DNA from: Sideroxydans sp.
GTDB taxonomy: Bacteria > Pseudomonadota > Gammaproteobacteria > Burkholderiales > Gallionellaceae
NCBI GenBank assembly: GCA_027310665.1
Contig: DAIDAJ010000026.1
Location: forward strand, 1-35,473
DNA: 35,473 nucleotides
Reading direction: 5' to 3'
The notes under the pieces were generated by a model. That model ran no database searches, had not been told where the DNA came from, and saw nothing but the letters and a program-made list of their open reading frames with translations. Below, piece after piece: positions 20,652 to 27,514 of the stretch. The first letter of the stretch is position 1. Every line of letters starts with the position of its first letter. A program made the translations under genes and the position numbers.

Positions 20652-22739
20652 TCAATAATCTTTGGGCTTGAAATCGCTATCCAGACTCGGATAGCGCACT
20701 TGATCGACCAGATTCTGCAGGTCCTTGCCCGGCGCGGCGGTCAGCAGGCTGCCTGCGATCACGCCGACGAACCCGACCAGTATGCCGAATATCCCCGCGG
20801 AGATCGGATCGATATCCCACCATAGCGGCGCGTTCACGCCGAAGAACGGATAGGTGATGTACATGTAGAACATGCAGGTAAACAACCCGCCCAGCATGCC
20901 GAGGACCGCCCCGGTCTTGTTGGCGCGCTTCCAGAATATGCCCAGCGCCAGCGCCGGGAAGAACGCGGATGCCGCCAGCGAGAATGCCGCGCCGACCAGG
21001 AACAGGATGTGACCGGGCTTGAGTGAAGTGATATAGGCCGCAAACACCGCCACACCCAGCAGCAATGCCTTGGCAATGAACAGGCGGCGGCCGGTTGGGG
21101 CTTTGGGGTCGATCATTTTGTAGTACACGTCGTGCGACAGCGAATTGGAGATGGTCAGCATCAGTCCATCGGCTGTCGAGAGCGCGGCGGCAAGTCCGCC
21201 GGCCGCGACCAGTGCCGTGATCACATAAGGCAGGCCCGCGATCTCCGGCGTCGCCAGCACGATCAGGTCGCCGCCGATGGTGACTTCGGCAAGTTGCACG
21301 ATGCCGTCATGGTTGATGTCGGTGACATTCATCAGCGTCTTGTCCACCGAAGCCCAGGCCGAAACCCAGCTAGGCAGTTCGGAAAAACTGGAGCCCACCA
21401 GCAAGGTATAAACGTCGTACTTGGCCAGCACCGCCAATGCGGGAGCGGTGAGGTAAAGCAAAGAGATAAAGAACAGGGACCAGAACACCGAGTGGCGTGC
21501 TTCCCTCACCGAAGTGGTGGTATAGAAACGCATCAGGATATGCGGCAACGCCGCAGTACCGACCATCAGGCACAGCACCAGCGCCATGAAGTTCTTGCGC
21601 TTGTTGTCGCGCGTCGCTTCATCCGGACCTGCAAACGGTTCGGCATGCGCCATGACCGGGCCGGATTTTTCCCTGTCGGCCTCCGCCTCGCGCCGCCATT
21701 TTTTGCGAGCAGTGGCGGCGTCGGCGGGAAAATCGGCGACTGCGCGGTTAGCCGCGGCAAGCACCTTGGGGTCTGTATCGTGCCTGCTCTGCAGATCGGC
21801 GACGGTCTTGACCAGCCTTGCTTTCTCACTGGCCAGATAACTCTCGCCTTCGGCGTCCAGCGCTTTCAAGTGATCCCGGACTGTTTTCTCGCGCTGCCTG
21901 AAGATGGAACGCACCTCCGCCTCGCGCGCGCCTTCCGGCGTGGACGGGTCATTCAGCACCTGCTCGCGCGCCGTCACTTTTTCCAGCACATAGCCGTACG
22001 CGATTTGCGGGATCGGATTGCCGGTGTGTTTCACCGACAACCAGATCACCGGGATCATGTAAGCCAGGATCAGGATGACGTACTGCGCCACCTGCGTCCA
22101 GGTCACGGCCCGCATCCCGCCCAGGAAGGAGCACACCAGAATGCTCCCCAGGCCAACGAACACGCCTGTCCCGAAATCCAGCCCGGTGAAGCGGCTGGTG
22201 ATCAGACCCACACCGTAGATCTGCGCGATCACATAGGTGAACGAGCACAGGATGGCCGCGAGCACGCCGATGGTCCGCGGAATGTTGCCGCCGTAGCGTG
22301 CACCGAGAAAATCCGGAATGGTGTATTGGCCGAACTTGCGCAGGTATGGAGCCAGCAGCAAGGCCACCAGCACGAAACCGCCGGTCCATCCCAGCACGAA
22401 GGCCAGACCGTCGTAGCCTGACAGGTACAGCGTGCCTGCCAGGCCGATGAAGCTTGCAGCGGACATCCAGTCGGCGCCCACCGCCATGCCATTGAAAAAG
22501 GCCGGGACGCGGCGGCCAGCCACGTAATATTCCGCGACATCCGAGGTTCTCGACAGAATGCCGATACCCGCATACAGCAACACCGTCACCCCCAGGAAGA
22601 TGTAACCCAACATCTTGTTGGGCACCCCCATCTGTTCCAGGATCGACAGCAAAACCACGAACCCGATGAATCCGCCTGTGTAAAGCGCGTAGTAACGTTT
22701 AAGTTGCGAAACGAATCGCGATTGGCCCGGCGCCGCCAT
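20652..22739 (-). CDS. Sodium:solute symporter large subunit (SSS family, VC_2705-type)
   Basis: The protein is about 695 aa with 13 or more membrane helices. SSS-family signatures are EYYVAGRRVPAFFNGMAVGA, DWMSAASFIGLAG and [15 protein letters not shown] long hydrophilic, charged helical insert (about residues 245-370) separates the N- and C-terminal bundles, a hallmark of the VC_2705 subfamily, which pairs with a DUF4212 small subunit. That small subunit is encoded immediately upstream and overlaps by one base (TGATG). The ATG at 22739 is preferred over the GTG three bases before it. Family members import acetate or other small organic anions with Na+ or H+; the substrate here is not certain. 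A divergent two-component system probably regulates it. Confidence 0.92.
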   Translation of the reverse strand: MAAPGQSRFVSQLKRYYALYTGGFIGFVVLLSILEQMGVPNKMLGYIFLGVTVLLYAGIGILSRTSDVAEYYVAGRRVPAFFNGMAVGADWMSAASFIGLAGTLYLSGYDGLAFVLGWTGGFVLVALLLAPYLRKFGQYTIPDFLGARYGGNIPRTIGVLAAILCSFTYVIAQIYGVGLITSRFTGLDFGTGVFVGLGSILVCSFLGGMRAVTWTQVAQYVILILAYMIPVIWLSVKHTGNPIPQIAYGYVLEKVTAREQVLNDPSTPEGAREAEVRSIFRQREKTVRDHLKALDAEGESYLASEKARLVKTVADLQSRHDTDPKVLAAANRAVADFPADAATARKKWRREAEADREKSGPVMAHAEPFAGPDEATRDNKRKNFMALVLCLMVGTAALPHILMRFYTTTSVREARHSVFWSLFFISLLYLTAPALAVLAKYDVYTLLVGSSFSELPSWVSAWASVDKTLMNVTDINHDGIVQLAEVTIGGDLIVLATPEIAGLPYVITALVAAGGLAAALSTADGLMLTISNSLSHDVYYKMIDPKAPTGRRLFIAKALLLGVAVFAAYITSLKPGHILFLVGAAFSLAASAFFPALALGIFWKRANKTGAVLGMLGGLFTCMFYMYITYPFFGVNAPLWWDIDPISAGIFGILVGFVGVIAGSLLTAAPGKDLQNLVDQVRYPSLDSDFKPKDY

Positions 22740-23002
22740 CACTGATCCCTTTCGTGCACTTCGTATTCGCGATCCAGCTTGTCCATGCGGTACGCATAAT
22801 AGCCGACCAGTGCGACATAGATCAGCAACGCGCCCTGCGCGCTCATGTAGAAAGAAAGCGGAAAACCCAGAAAGGTGACGGATTGCAGGTCCCGTGCGAA
22901 CCAGCCGACTACAAAGGTAACCACAAACCAGATGGCCAGCAACACACCGGTCAAGTGGAGATTCTGCCGCCAGTATTGCTTGTGCCTGTCCTTCAGCTGC
23001 AT
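22739..23002 (-). CDS. Symporter small subunit (DUF4212)
   Basis: This 87-aa protein (MQLKDRHKQYWRQNLHLTG) has two membrane helices (about 20-42 and 52-74) and the conserved LSFYMSAQGALLIYVALVGYY-type second helix. DUF4212 proteins are always found with the large SSS subunit encoded next, as here. The start at 23002 gives a normal family length. An in-frame ATG further upstream (MNSLFLTG) would add 10 residues; neither start has a strong ribosome site. Confidence 0.9.
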   Translation of the reverse strand: MQLKDRHKQYWRQNLHLTGVLLAIWFVVTFVVGWFARDLQSVTFLGFPLSFYMSAQGALLIYVALVGYYAYRMDKLDREYEVHERDQ

Positions 23003-23147
23003 GTTTTTCCCGGTTAAAAACAATGAATTCATGGTCCTGCCGGCCCGCGGCTTGGACAATTGACCTCTTCCACTTAGAATAGCTGCATGCAGGACGGATG
23101 TGGAGACAATATTCATCCGGCCCATGGCGGGAACTTAACCTTCAATT

Positions 23148-23164
23148 CTTACACGGCACTTACA
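23148..23164. promoter_or_regulatory. Candidate response-regulator direct repeat
   Basis: Two CTTACA hexamers, at 23148-23153 and 23159-23164, are 11 bases apart, the spacing of OmpR/PhoB-type half-sites. A related CTTAAC lies at 23134. They sit directly before the start of the response regulator gene, in the region divergent from the symporter genes. This would suit autoregulation, but the pair is short and could be chance. Confidence 0.35.
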
Positions 23165-23169
23165 TTCCC

Positions 23170-23844
23170 ATGCGTATCCTGATCGCCGAAGACGATGATG
23201 TATTGGCAGACGGCTTATGCCATTCGATGCGCCATTCCGGTTACGCCGTCGACTGCGTGAAGGACGGATTGGCGGCCAACCTCATCCTCAGCGGCGAACA
23301 GCCTTTCGATCTGGTGATACTGGATCTGGGCCTGCCCAAGGTGGACGGCTTCAACGTATTGCGATCGCTGCGCGAAAAGAACAAGCAGGTCCCCGTGATC
23401 ATCCTCACCGCACGCGATGCCGAAGGCGACCGGGTCAAGGGACTCGACCTCGGCGCGGACGACTATATGATCAAGCCGTTCAGCCTGCCCGAGCTCGAGG
23501 CCCGGGTCCGGGCACTGATACGGCGCGGGCAATGCGGGGTGAACCCGGTTTACAGTTGCGGCATGCTGACCTTCGACAGCGTCGGCCGCCGCGCGACGAT
23601 CAACGGCTCCACACTGGAGCTGACCACCCGCGAATTGAGTGTTCTGGAGGCACTGATGTTGCGCACCGGTTGGGTCGTCAGCAAGGAGCAGTTGCTGGAA
23701 CGGCTCTACAGTTACGCGGAAGAAGCCAGCAATAACGCCATCGAAGTCTACATACACCGGCTTCGCAAGAAGATCGAGCCTGCGGGAGTGACCATCCGCA
23801 CCATCCGCGGTTTGGGGTACGTCATCGACAACCTGCCCGCCTGA
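23170..23844 (+). CDS. OmpR-family response regulator (TctD/QseB-like)
   Basis: The 224-aa regulator has a receiver domain (D8/D9, phosphoacceptor D52 in VILDLGLPK, K102 in MIKPFSLPE) and a C-terminal winged helix (VYIHRLRKKIE, ending IRGLGYVIDNLPA). The start MRILIAEDDD at 23170 matches the family; the longer frame from 23098 adds a non-conserved leader. The kinase follows 5 bases later. The TctD branch commonly controls uptake of carboxylates, and the divergent gene pair here encodes a carboxylate-type symporter, so that is the likely target. Confidence 0.92.
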   Translation: MRILIAEDDDVLADGLCHSMRHSGYAVDCVKDGLAANLILSGEQPFDLVILDLGLPKVDGFNVLRSLREKNKQVPVIILTARDAEGDRVKGLDLGADDYMIKPFSLPELEARVRALIRRGQCGVNPVYSCGMLTFDSVGRRATINGSTLELTTRELSVLEALMLRTGWVVSKEQLLERLYSYAEEASNNAIEVYIHRLRKKIEPAGVTIRTIRGLGYVIDNLPA

Positions 23845-23849
23845 GTTTC

Positions 23850-25250
23850 ATGGGTAACGGCATACGCTCCCTGCGCAGCTACCTCATGCAGAGGTTGCTG
23901 ATCTCGCTCTATCTGCTGTGGATCGTCAGCACCGTCGTCGGCTATTTCGCCACCATCAATTACGCCAACCAGCCCTACGACCTGGTCTTGCTGCAACGCG
24001 CGAACGCAGTGGCAGAACAGCTCAAGCTGGGCAGCGGCCATGAGCAGCTGGACGTAGTGCCCATCCTCCCCGACGGCTCCGAATTGGGCATGCCCGACCG
24101 GGTGCTCTATACCGTGACCGACAGTGAAGGCCGGAAACTCGCCGGCAACGGCAACACCTTGCGCCCGCTCTCATACCGGCGTGACAGGCCGGGGCCTCTC
24201 TTCAGCAACGGCGAACGCGAGGGACAAAAGACGCGCATGGTCAGCCTGACATTCAATTCCAACGGCAGGATACTGCAACTGCATGTCTCCGAAACCACGC
24301 AGCAGCGTCAGGCGCTCATCCGGGGCATTCTGGCCAACATCGTCATCCCGCAATTATTGCTGACCCTGATCGCGCTTGCCGTCGTCTGGTACGGCTTGAA
24401 ACAAGGTTTGCGTCCGCTCGATCGCCTGCGCAACGAAGTGCTGAACCGGCGGCGCGACGACCTGAGCCAGCTCGACGGCAGCAAAGCGCCGGCTGAAGTG
24501 CGGCCATTGATCGACGCCGTGAACAATTTGCTGGAGCGCCTGAAACAGGTGATCGCGGCGCAACAGCGTTTCGTCGCCGACGCAGCACACCAACTGCGCA
24601 CGCCGTTCGCCGGGCTGAAGACGCAGTCCGAACTGGCCCTGCGCACGGATGACCCCGGACGCAAACAGCATGCGCTCGAACACATCCACACCAGCACCGA
24701 GCATGGCATCCGTCTCGTCAACCAGCTTCTGGCGCTGGCGCGCAACGAGCCGGGCGGACAAGGTACCGGCAATTTTTCCTCCATCAACCTCAACCAACTG
24801 GCGCAGGAGTGCACCGTCAACTGGGTGCAGATGGCACTGGACAAGAACATCGATCTTGGCTACGAGGGCACACCGGAACCGCTATCCGTGCAAGGGGATG
24901 CGAACAGCCTGATGGAGATGCTCAACAATCTGATCGACAACGCGATCCGCTATACACCCGTGGGCGGACACATCACCGTCGGCGTGAACTCGACAGCACA
25001 GGGGCCGGAATTGAGCGTGGAGGACAACGGCCCCGGCATCGAACCGCAGCACCGCGAACGCGTGTTCGAACGCTTCTACCGCATATTGGGCAGCGGGCAA
25101 AGCGGCAGCGGACTCGGGCTCTCGATCGTCGCCGAAGTCGCCAAACGCCACGGTGCCGAGCTGACGCTGAATGCGGGCAGCAATGGCATCGGGACCAGGA
25201 TCGCCATGCGCTTTTCGCCGAAGCATTCGCAGGATTTCGAAGCTTATTGA
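23850..25250 (+). CDS. Sensor histidine kinase (TctE/QseC-like)
   Basis: The 466-aa kinase has TM1 at about 14-36, a periplasmic sensor domain of the TctE N-terminal type (about 37-155) and TM2 at about 161-181. The linker is followed by the H-box FVADAAHQLRTPFAGLKTQ (H247), the N-box NNLIDNAIRYTPVGG, the G1 box VEDNGPGI and the G2 box GSGLGLSIVAEVAKRHGA. It is the partner of the regulator just upstream. The AAHQLRTP form of the H-box is typical of the TctE/QseC group. The ligand is not known; an organic acid is plausible from the divergent transporter. Confidence 0.92.
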   Translation: MGNGIRSLRSYLMQRLLISLYLLWIVSTVVGYFATINYANQPYDLVLLQRANAVAEQLKLGSGHEQLDVVPILPDGSELGMPDRVLYTVTDSEGRKLAGNGNTLRPLSYRRDRPGPLFSNGEREGQKTRMVSLTFNSNGRILQLHVSETTQQRQALIRGILANIVIPQLLLTLIALAVVWYGLKQGLRPLDRLRNEVLNRRRDDLSQLDGSKAPAEVRPLIDAVNNLLERLKQVIAAQQRFVADAAHQLRTPFAGLKTQSELALRTDDPGRKQHALEHIHTSTEHGIRLVNQLLALARNEPGGQGTGNFSSINLNQLAQECTVNWVQMALDKNIDLGYEGTPEPLSVQGDANSLMEMLNNLIDNAIRYTPVGGHITVGVNSTAQGPELSVEDNGPGIEPQHRERVFERFYRILGSGQSGSGLGLSIVAEVAKRHGAELTLNAGSNGIGTRIAMRFSPKHSQDFEAY

Positions 25251-25438
25251 GAGCGCGGTGTATTTCCCGCAAGCACGGCAAATATGAAAAAGATATAGAC
25301 CTTTATGTTGATTGCTCAATTGCCAAATTGAATGCATCATGATTATGGTTTTTTCTTGCAGCAATCACATCAACCTATATGGAAGCAGGATGTCGGCTCG
25401 ACCCGGATCATGCGAGTGCAAGCGATATCTTGAGATGA

Positions 25439-26254
25439 ATGGACATGAAAAAAATAACTGCCGTTTTATTGTTTTCAGCAATTTCCTCTAACGCATTTGC
25501 AGACGTGTCAGACATCAAGGCCTCCAACAATCAGTTCGGTATCCAGGTCAGTTCAACGAATGTCGATTACACGGAGACCGGAAACGGACAATTGGGCACA
25601 TCGACGGGAACTCTGGACACCGAGACGGGCCGGTTATCGGGTTATGCCCTGACCATATCTGCGATGCAGGATTTGTGGCTCGGGAACGACTATGTGGCGG
25701 CCGAATACAGCCGTACCAGCGGCAAAACAACCTATACAGGTTCGCTTCAAGGCGGGATATTTGGTTCAGTGGTTTCAACCTCCACGGCAGGGCTGACTGA
25801 TTACAGCCTCCGGTACGGAAAAGGCTTCATTGCCAATAGCAAGCTCATGCTGACACCCTACCTTGAATTCGGCAGTCACGAATGGGACCGGGGTGTCAAT
25901 CAGGGCGAGACCTATAACCACAATTACTATGGGATCGGGGCGCTGGGTCAGTTTTCCCCCGTCCGCAAGCTGGTACTTTCGGCCAATGCCATGATCGGGA
26001 GCACATTCAAATCCAATATCGATGTCGTCGGCTCATTTTCGGGAGCACTGGGCAATTCCAGTCTGTACAAGGCGGGGATAGGCGCGGATTACGCGTTTAC
26101 AAAAGACTTTCATGGCAGCGCGGGCGTTGATTATGTGCATTTCAACTATGGCATCAGCGCCACGTATCCGATCGGCGGCGGTCTCGTCGCATGGGAACCT
26201 GACAGCAAGACAACTTACACCATTGCCAGAGTCGGATTGGGCCTCGCATTCTGA
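25439..26254 (+). CDS. Outer-membrane beta-barrel protein, function unknown
   Basis: This 271-aa secreted protein has a signal peptide (MDMKKITAVLLFSAISSNAFA) followed by alternating amphipathic strands, many Gly, Ser, Thr and Tyr, and a terminal phenylalanine (ARVGLGLAF), the pattern of an 8- to 12-strand barrel assembled by BAM. It does not match general porins and has no OmpA C-domain. Two close in-frame ATGs (25439 and 25445) are possible starts; neither has a clear ribosome site. It lies between a two-component system and the mto cluster, on the opposite strand to mto. No function can be assigned. Confidence 0.75.
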   Translation: MDMKKITAVLLFSAISSNAFADVSDIKASNNQFGIQVSSTNVDYTETGNGQLGTSTGTLDTETGRLSGYALTISAMQDLWLGNDYVAAEYSRTSGKTTYTGSLQGGIFGSVVSTSTAGLTDYSLRYGKGFIANSKLMLTPYLEFGSHEWDRGVNQGETYNHNYYGIGALGQFSPVRKLVLSANAMIGSTFKSNIDVVGSFSGALGNSSLYKAGIGADYAFTKDFHGSAGVDYVHFNYGISATYPIGGGLVAWEPDSKTTYTIARVGLGLAF

Positions 26255-26283
26255 TTCTGATTGATTCTTGAAAACGCGGTTGC

Positions 26284-26325
26284 CCGTTCGCCCTGAGTAG
26301 CCCGCGTGGCGGGCATATCGAAGGG
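26284..26325. repeat. REP-like unit with inner hairpin
   Basis: The ends (CCGTTCGCCCTGAG and TCGAAGGG) match the unit at 5579-5604, but the centre is replaced by a hairpin GCCCGC-GTG-GCGGGC (26300-26314). It lies 30 bases past the barrel-protein stop and may act in mRNA termination or stability. Confidence 0.7.
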
Positions 26326-26397
26326 CCAGTTGCAACGCAACTGCGGAATTTATTGAGTTTTCCGTAATTGGCGACATCACACAAAACCTCCCACCTC

Positions 26398-26527
26398 GTC
26401 ATTCCGGCGAAGGCCGGAATCCAGGCAGTTGACATAATCCCACGCAGTGGGACGACGCCTCCAATATGATTTTGTCCGCTGCGCGGTATTGTTTGACGGG
26501 CTGGATTCCGGCCTTCGCCGGAATGAC
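26398..26527. repeat. Perfect 26-bp inverted repeat pair (REP-type)
   Basis: The 26 bases at 26398-26423 (starting GTCATTCCGGCGAAGG) are the exact reverse complement of 26502-26527. Each arm is itself palindromic (CCGG...CCGG). The 78-base spacer holds two more small dyads (CCCACGCAGTGGG and CCGCTGCGCGG). This is a widespread proteobacterial intergenic repeat type. Confidence 0.85.
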
Positions 26528-26734
26528 GGAGGTTCTCAAAATTTGTGTAATGAATTACGGAGAGGTCAATAGCTTAATGCGGTACAGGTCTGCAAAAAAC
26601 CATAGGTGTCCACCGGGCACTCGGAATCGACCTGTGTATCACGCCGGCAGATCCTGTGATTACATTATAAGTCGCCCCGGGCGTAGTACCAGGATATGGG
26701 GGAGGCTTGGGGCGTAAAGCACAACAAGCCCGAT
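26528..26734. other. Remaining non-coding DNA between the barrel gene and cymA
   Basis: The whole gap between the barrel gene stop and the cymA stop is 26255-26797. Apart from the repeats and the cymA terminator listed separately, nothing recognisable is seen in this part. The open frames that cross it are short and run through the repeats. Confidence 0.6.
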
Positions 26735-26762
26735 AAAAAGCCCTGCCGTTTACGGCAGGGCT
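26735..26762 (-). terminator. Rho-independent terminator of cymA
   Basis: AGCCCTGCCG-TTTA-CGGCAGGGCT is a perfect 10-bp stem with a 4-base loop, followed on the minus strand by TTTTA. It lies 36 bases past the cymA stop and ends the mto cluster transcript. Confidence 0.9.
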
Positions 26763-26797
26763 CGGATTTCGCAATCTCCTTTCAGGTCAGCAGGAAG

Positions 26798-27394
26798 TCA
26801 CTCCTCGTCCGGATCCTTGTACTCCTTGGGCAGATGGTGGGCGATACCCTTGTGGCAATCGATGCAGGTTCCGCCTTCGGCTTTCGCCTTCATGTGCTTG
26901 TTGTAGATCGTCAGCTTTTGTATGTCGCCGCTCATCGCGTCGAAATTGTGGCAGTTACGGCATTCGCGCGAATCCGATGCTTTCATGCGCTCCCATTCAT
27001 GCGTCGCCAGCTCCATCCGGTGAGCTTCGAATTTTTCCGGCGTATCAACGAAGCCGGTGAGCGCACCCCAGACTTCATTGCTCGCCTGGATCTTGCGCAG
27101 CATCTTGTGTCCCCAATCCTTGGGTACATGGCAATCGGAACAAATGGCGCGCACGCCGGTCCGGTTGGCGAAATGGATGGTCTTCTTGTATTCCTGGTAC
27201 ACGTTGTCGCGCATCTCGTGGCAACCGATGCAGAATTCCAGCCGGTTCGTCGCCTCCATGGCGGTGTTGAAGCCCCCCCAGAAAATGATGCCGGAGAAAA
27301 AGCCCACCACGAGCAGTGCCAGCAATGAGTATTTCGCGCTGGGCTGTTTCAGAACGCTCCAGGTGCGTTTCAGGATGCCCGGTTTATTATTCAT
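26798..27394 (-). CDS. cymA: Tetraheme cytochrome c quinol dehydrogenase, NapC/NirT family (CymA-like)
   Basis: The 198-aa inner-membrane cytochrome has one N-terminal anchor (about 22-44) and a periplasmic domain with four CxxCH heme sites: C55, C85, C145 and C177. The first heme motif (EFCIGCHEM) and the WGHKMLRKI and SRECRNCH segments are typical of NapC/NirT. These proteins exchange electrons between the quinone pool and periplasmic partners. Next to mtoDAB it is the expected inner-membrane end of the iron-oxidation chain, passing electrons from the periplasm to quinones, possibly for reverse electron flow. A GGAGA ribosome site precedes the ATG. A terminator-like hairpin separates it from mtoB. 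Confidence 0.94.
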   Translation of the reverse strand: MNNKPGILKRTWSVLKQPSAKYSLLALLVVGFFSGIIFWGGFNTAMEATNRLEFCIGCHEMRDNVYQEYKKTIHFANRTGVRAICSDCHVPKDWGHKMLRKIQASNEVWGALTGFVDTPEKFEAHRMELATHEWERMKASDSRECRNCHNFDAMSGDIQKLTIYNKHMKAKAEGGTCIDCHKGIAHHLPKEYKDPDEE

Positions 27395-27450
27395 GATTCT
27401 CTCCGCTTTAACTTATCGAATCTATTGAGCAAAATTCGCATCGAGGCGGG

Positions 27451-27483
27451 AAAAAAGACGGTGCACAAAATTGCCGTGCACCG
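27451..27483 (-). terminator. Terminator-like hairpin between mtoB and cymA
   Basis: CGGTGCAC (27459-27466) pairs with GTGCACCG (27476-27483) around a 9-base loop. On the minus strand the stem is followed by TCTTTTTT (complement of 27451-27458). The signal is that of an intrinsic terminator or attenuator, placed 32 bases past the mtoB stop and 57 bases before the cymA start. Confidence 0.7.
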
Positions 27484-27514
27484 CTCGCTCGATCGCTTTC
27501 TGGATTCATTATTG

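Noticed and set aside
26284-26527. Possible CRISPR array from several short repeats
   Set aside because: The repeats are inverted palindromes of different families, not regularly spaced direct repeats, and no cas gene is present.
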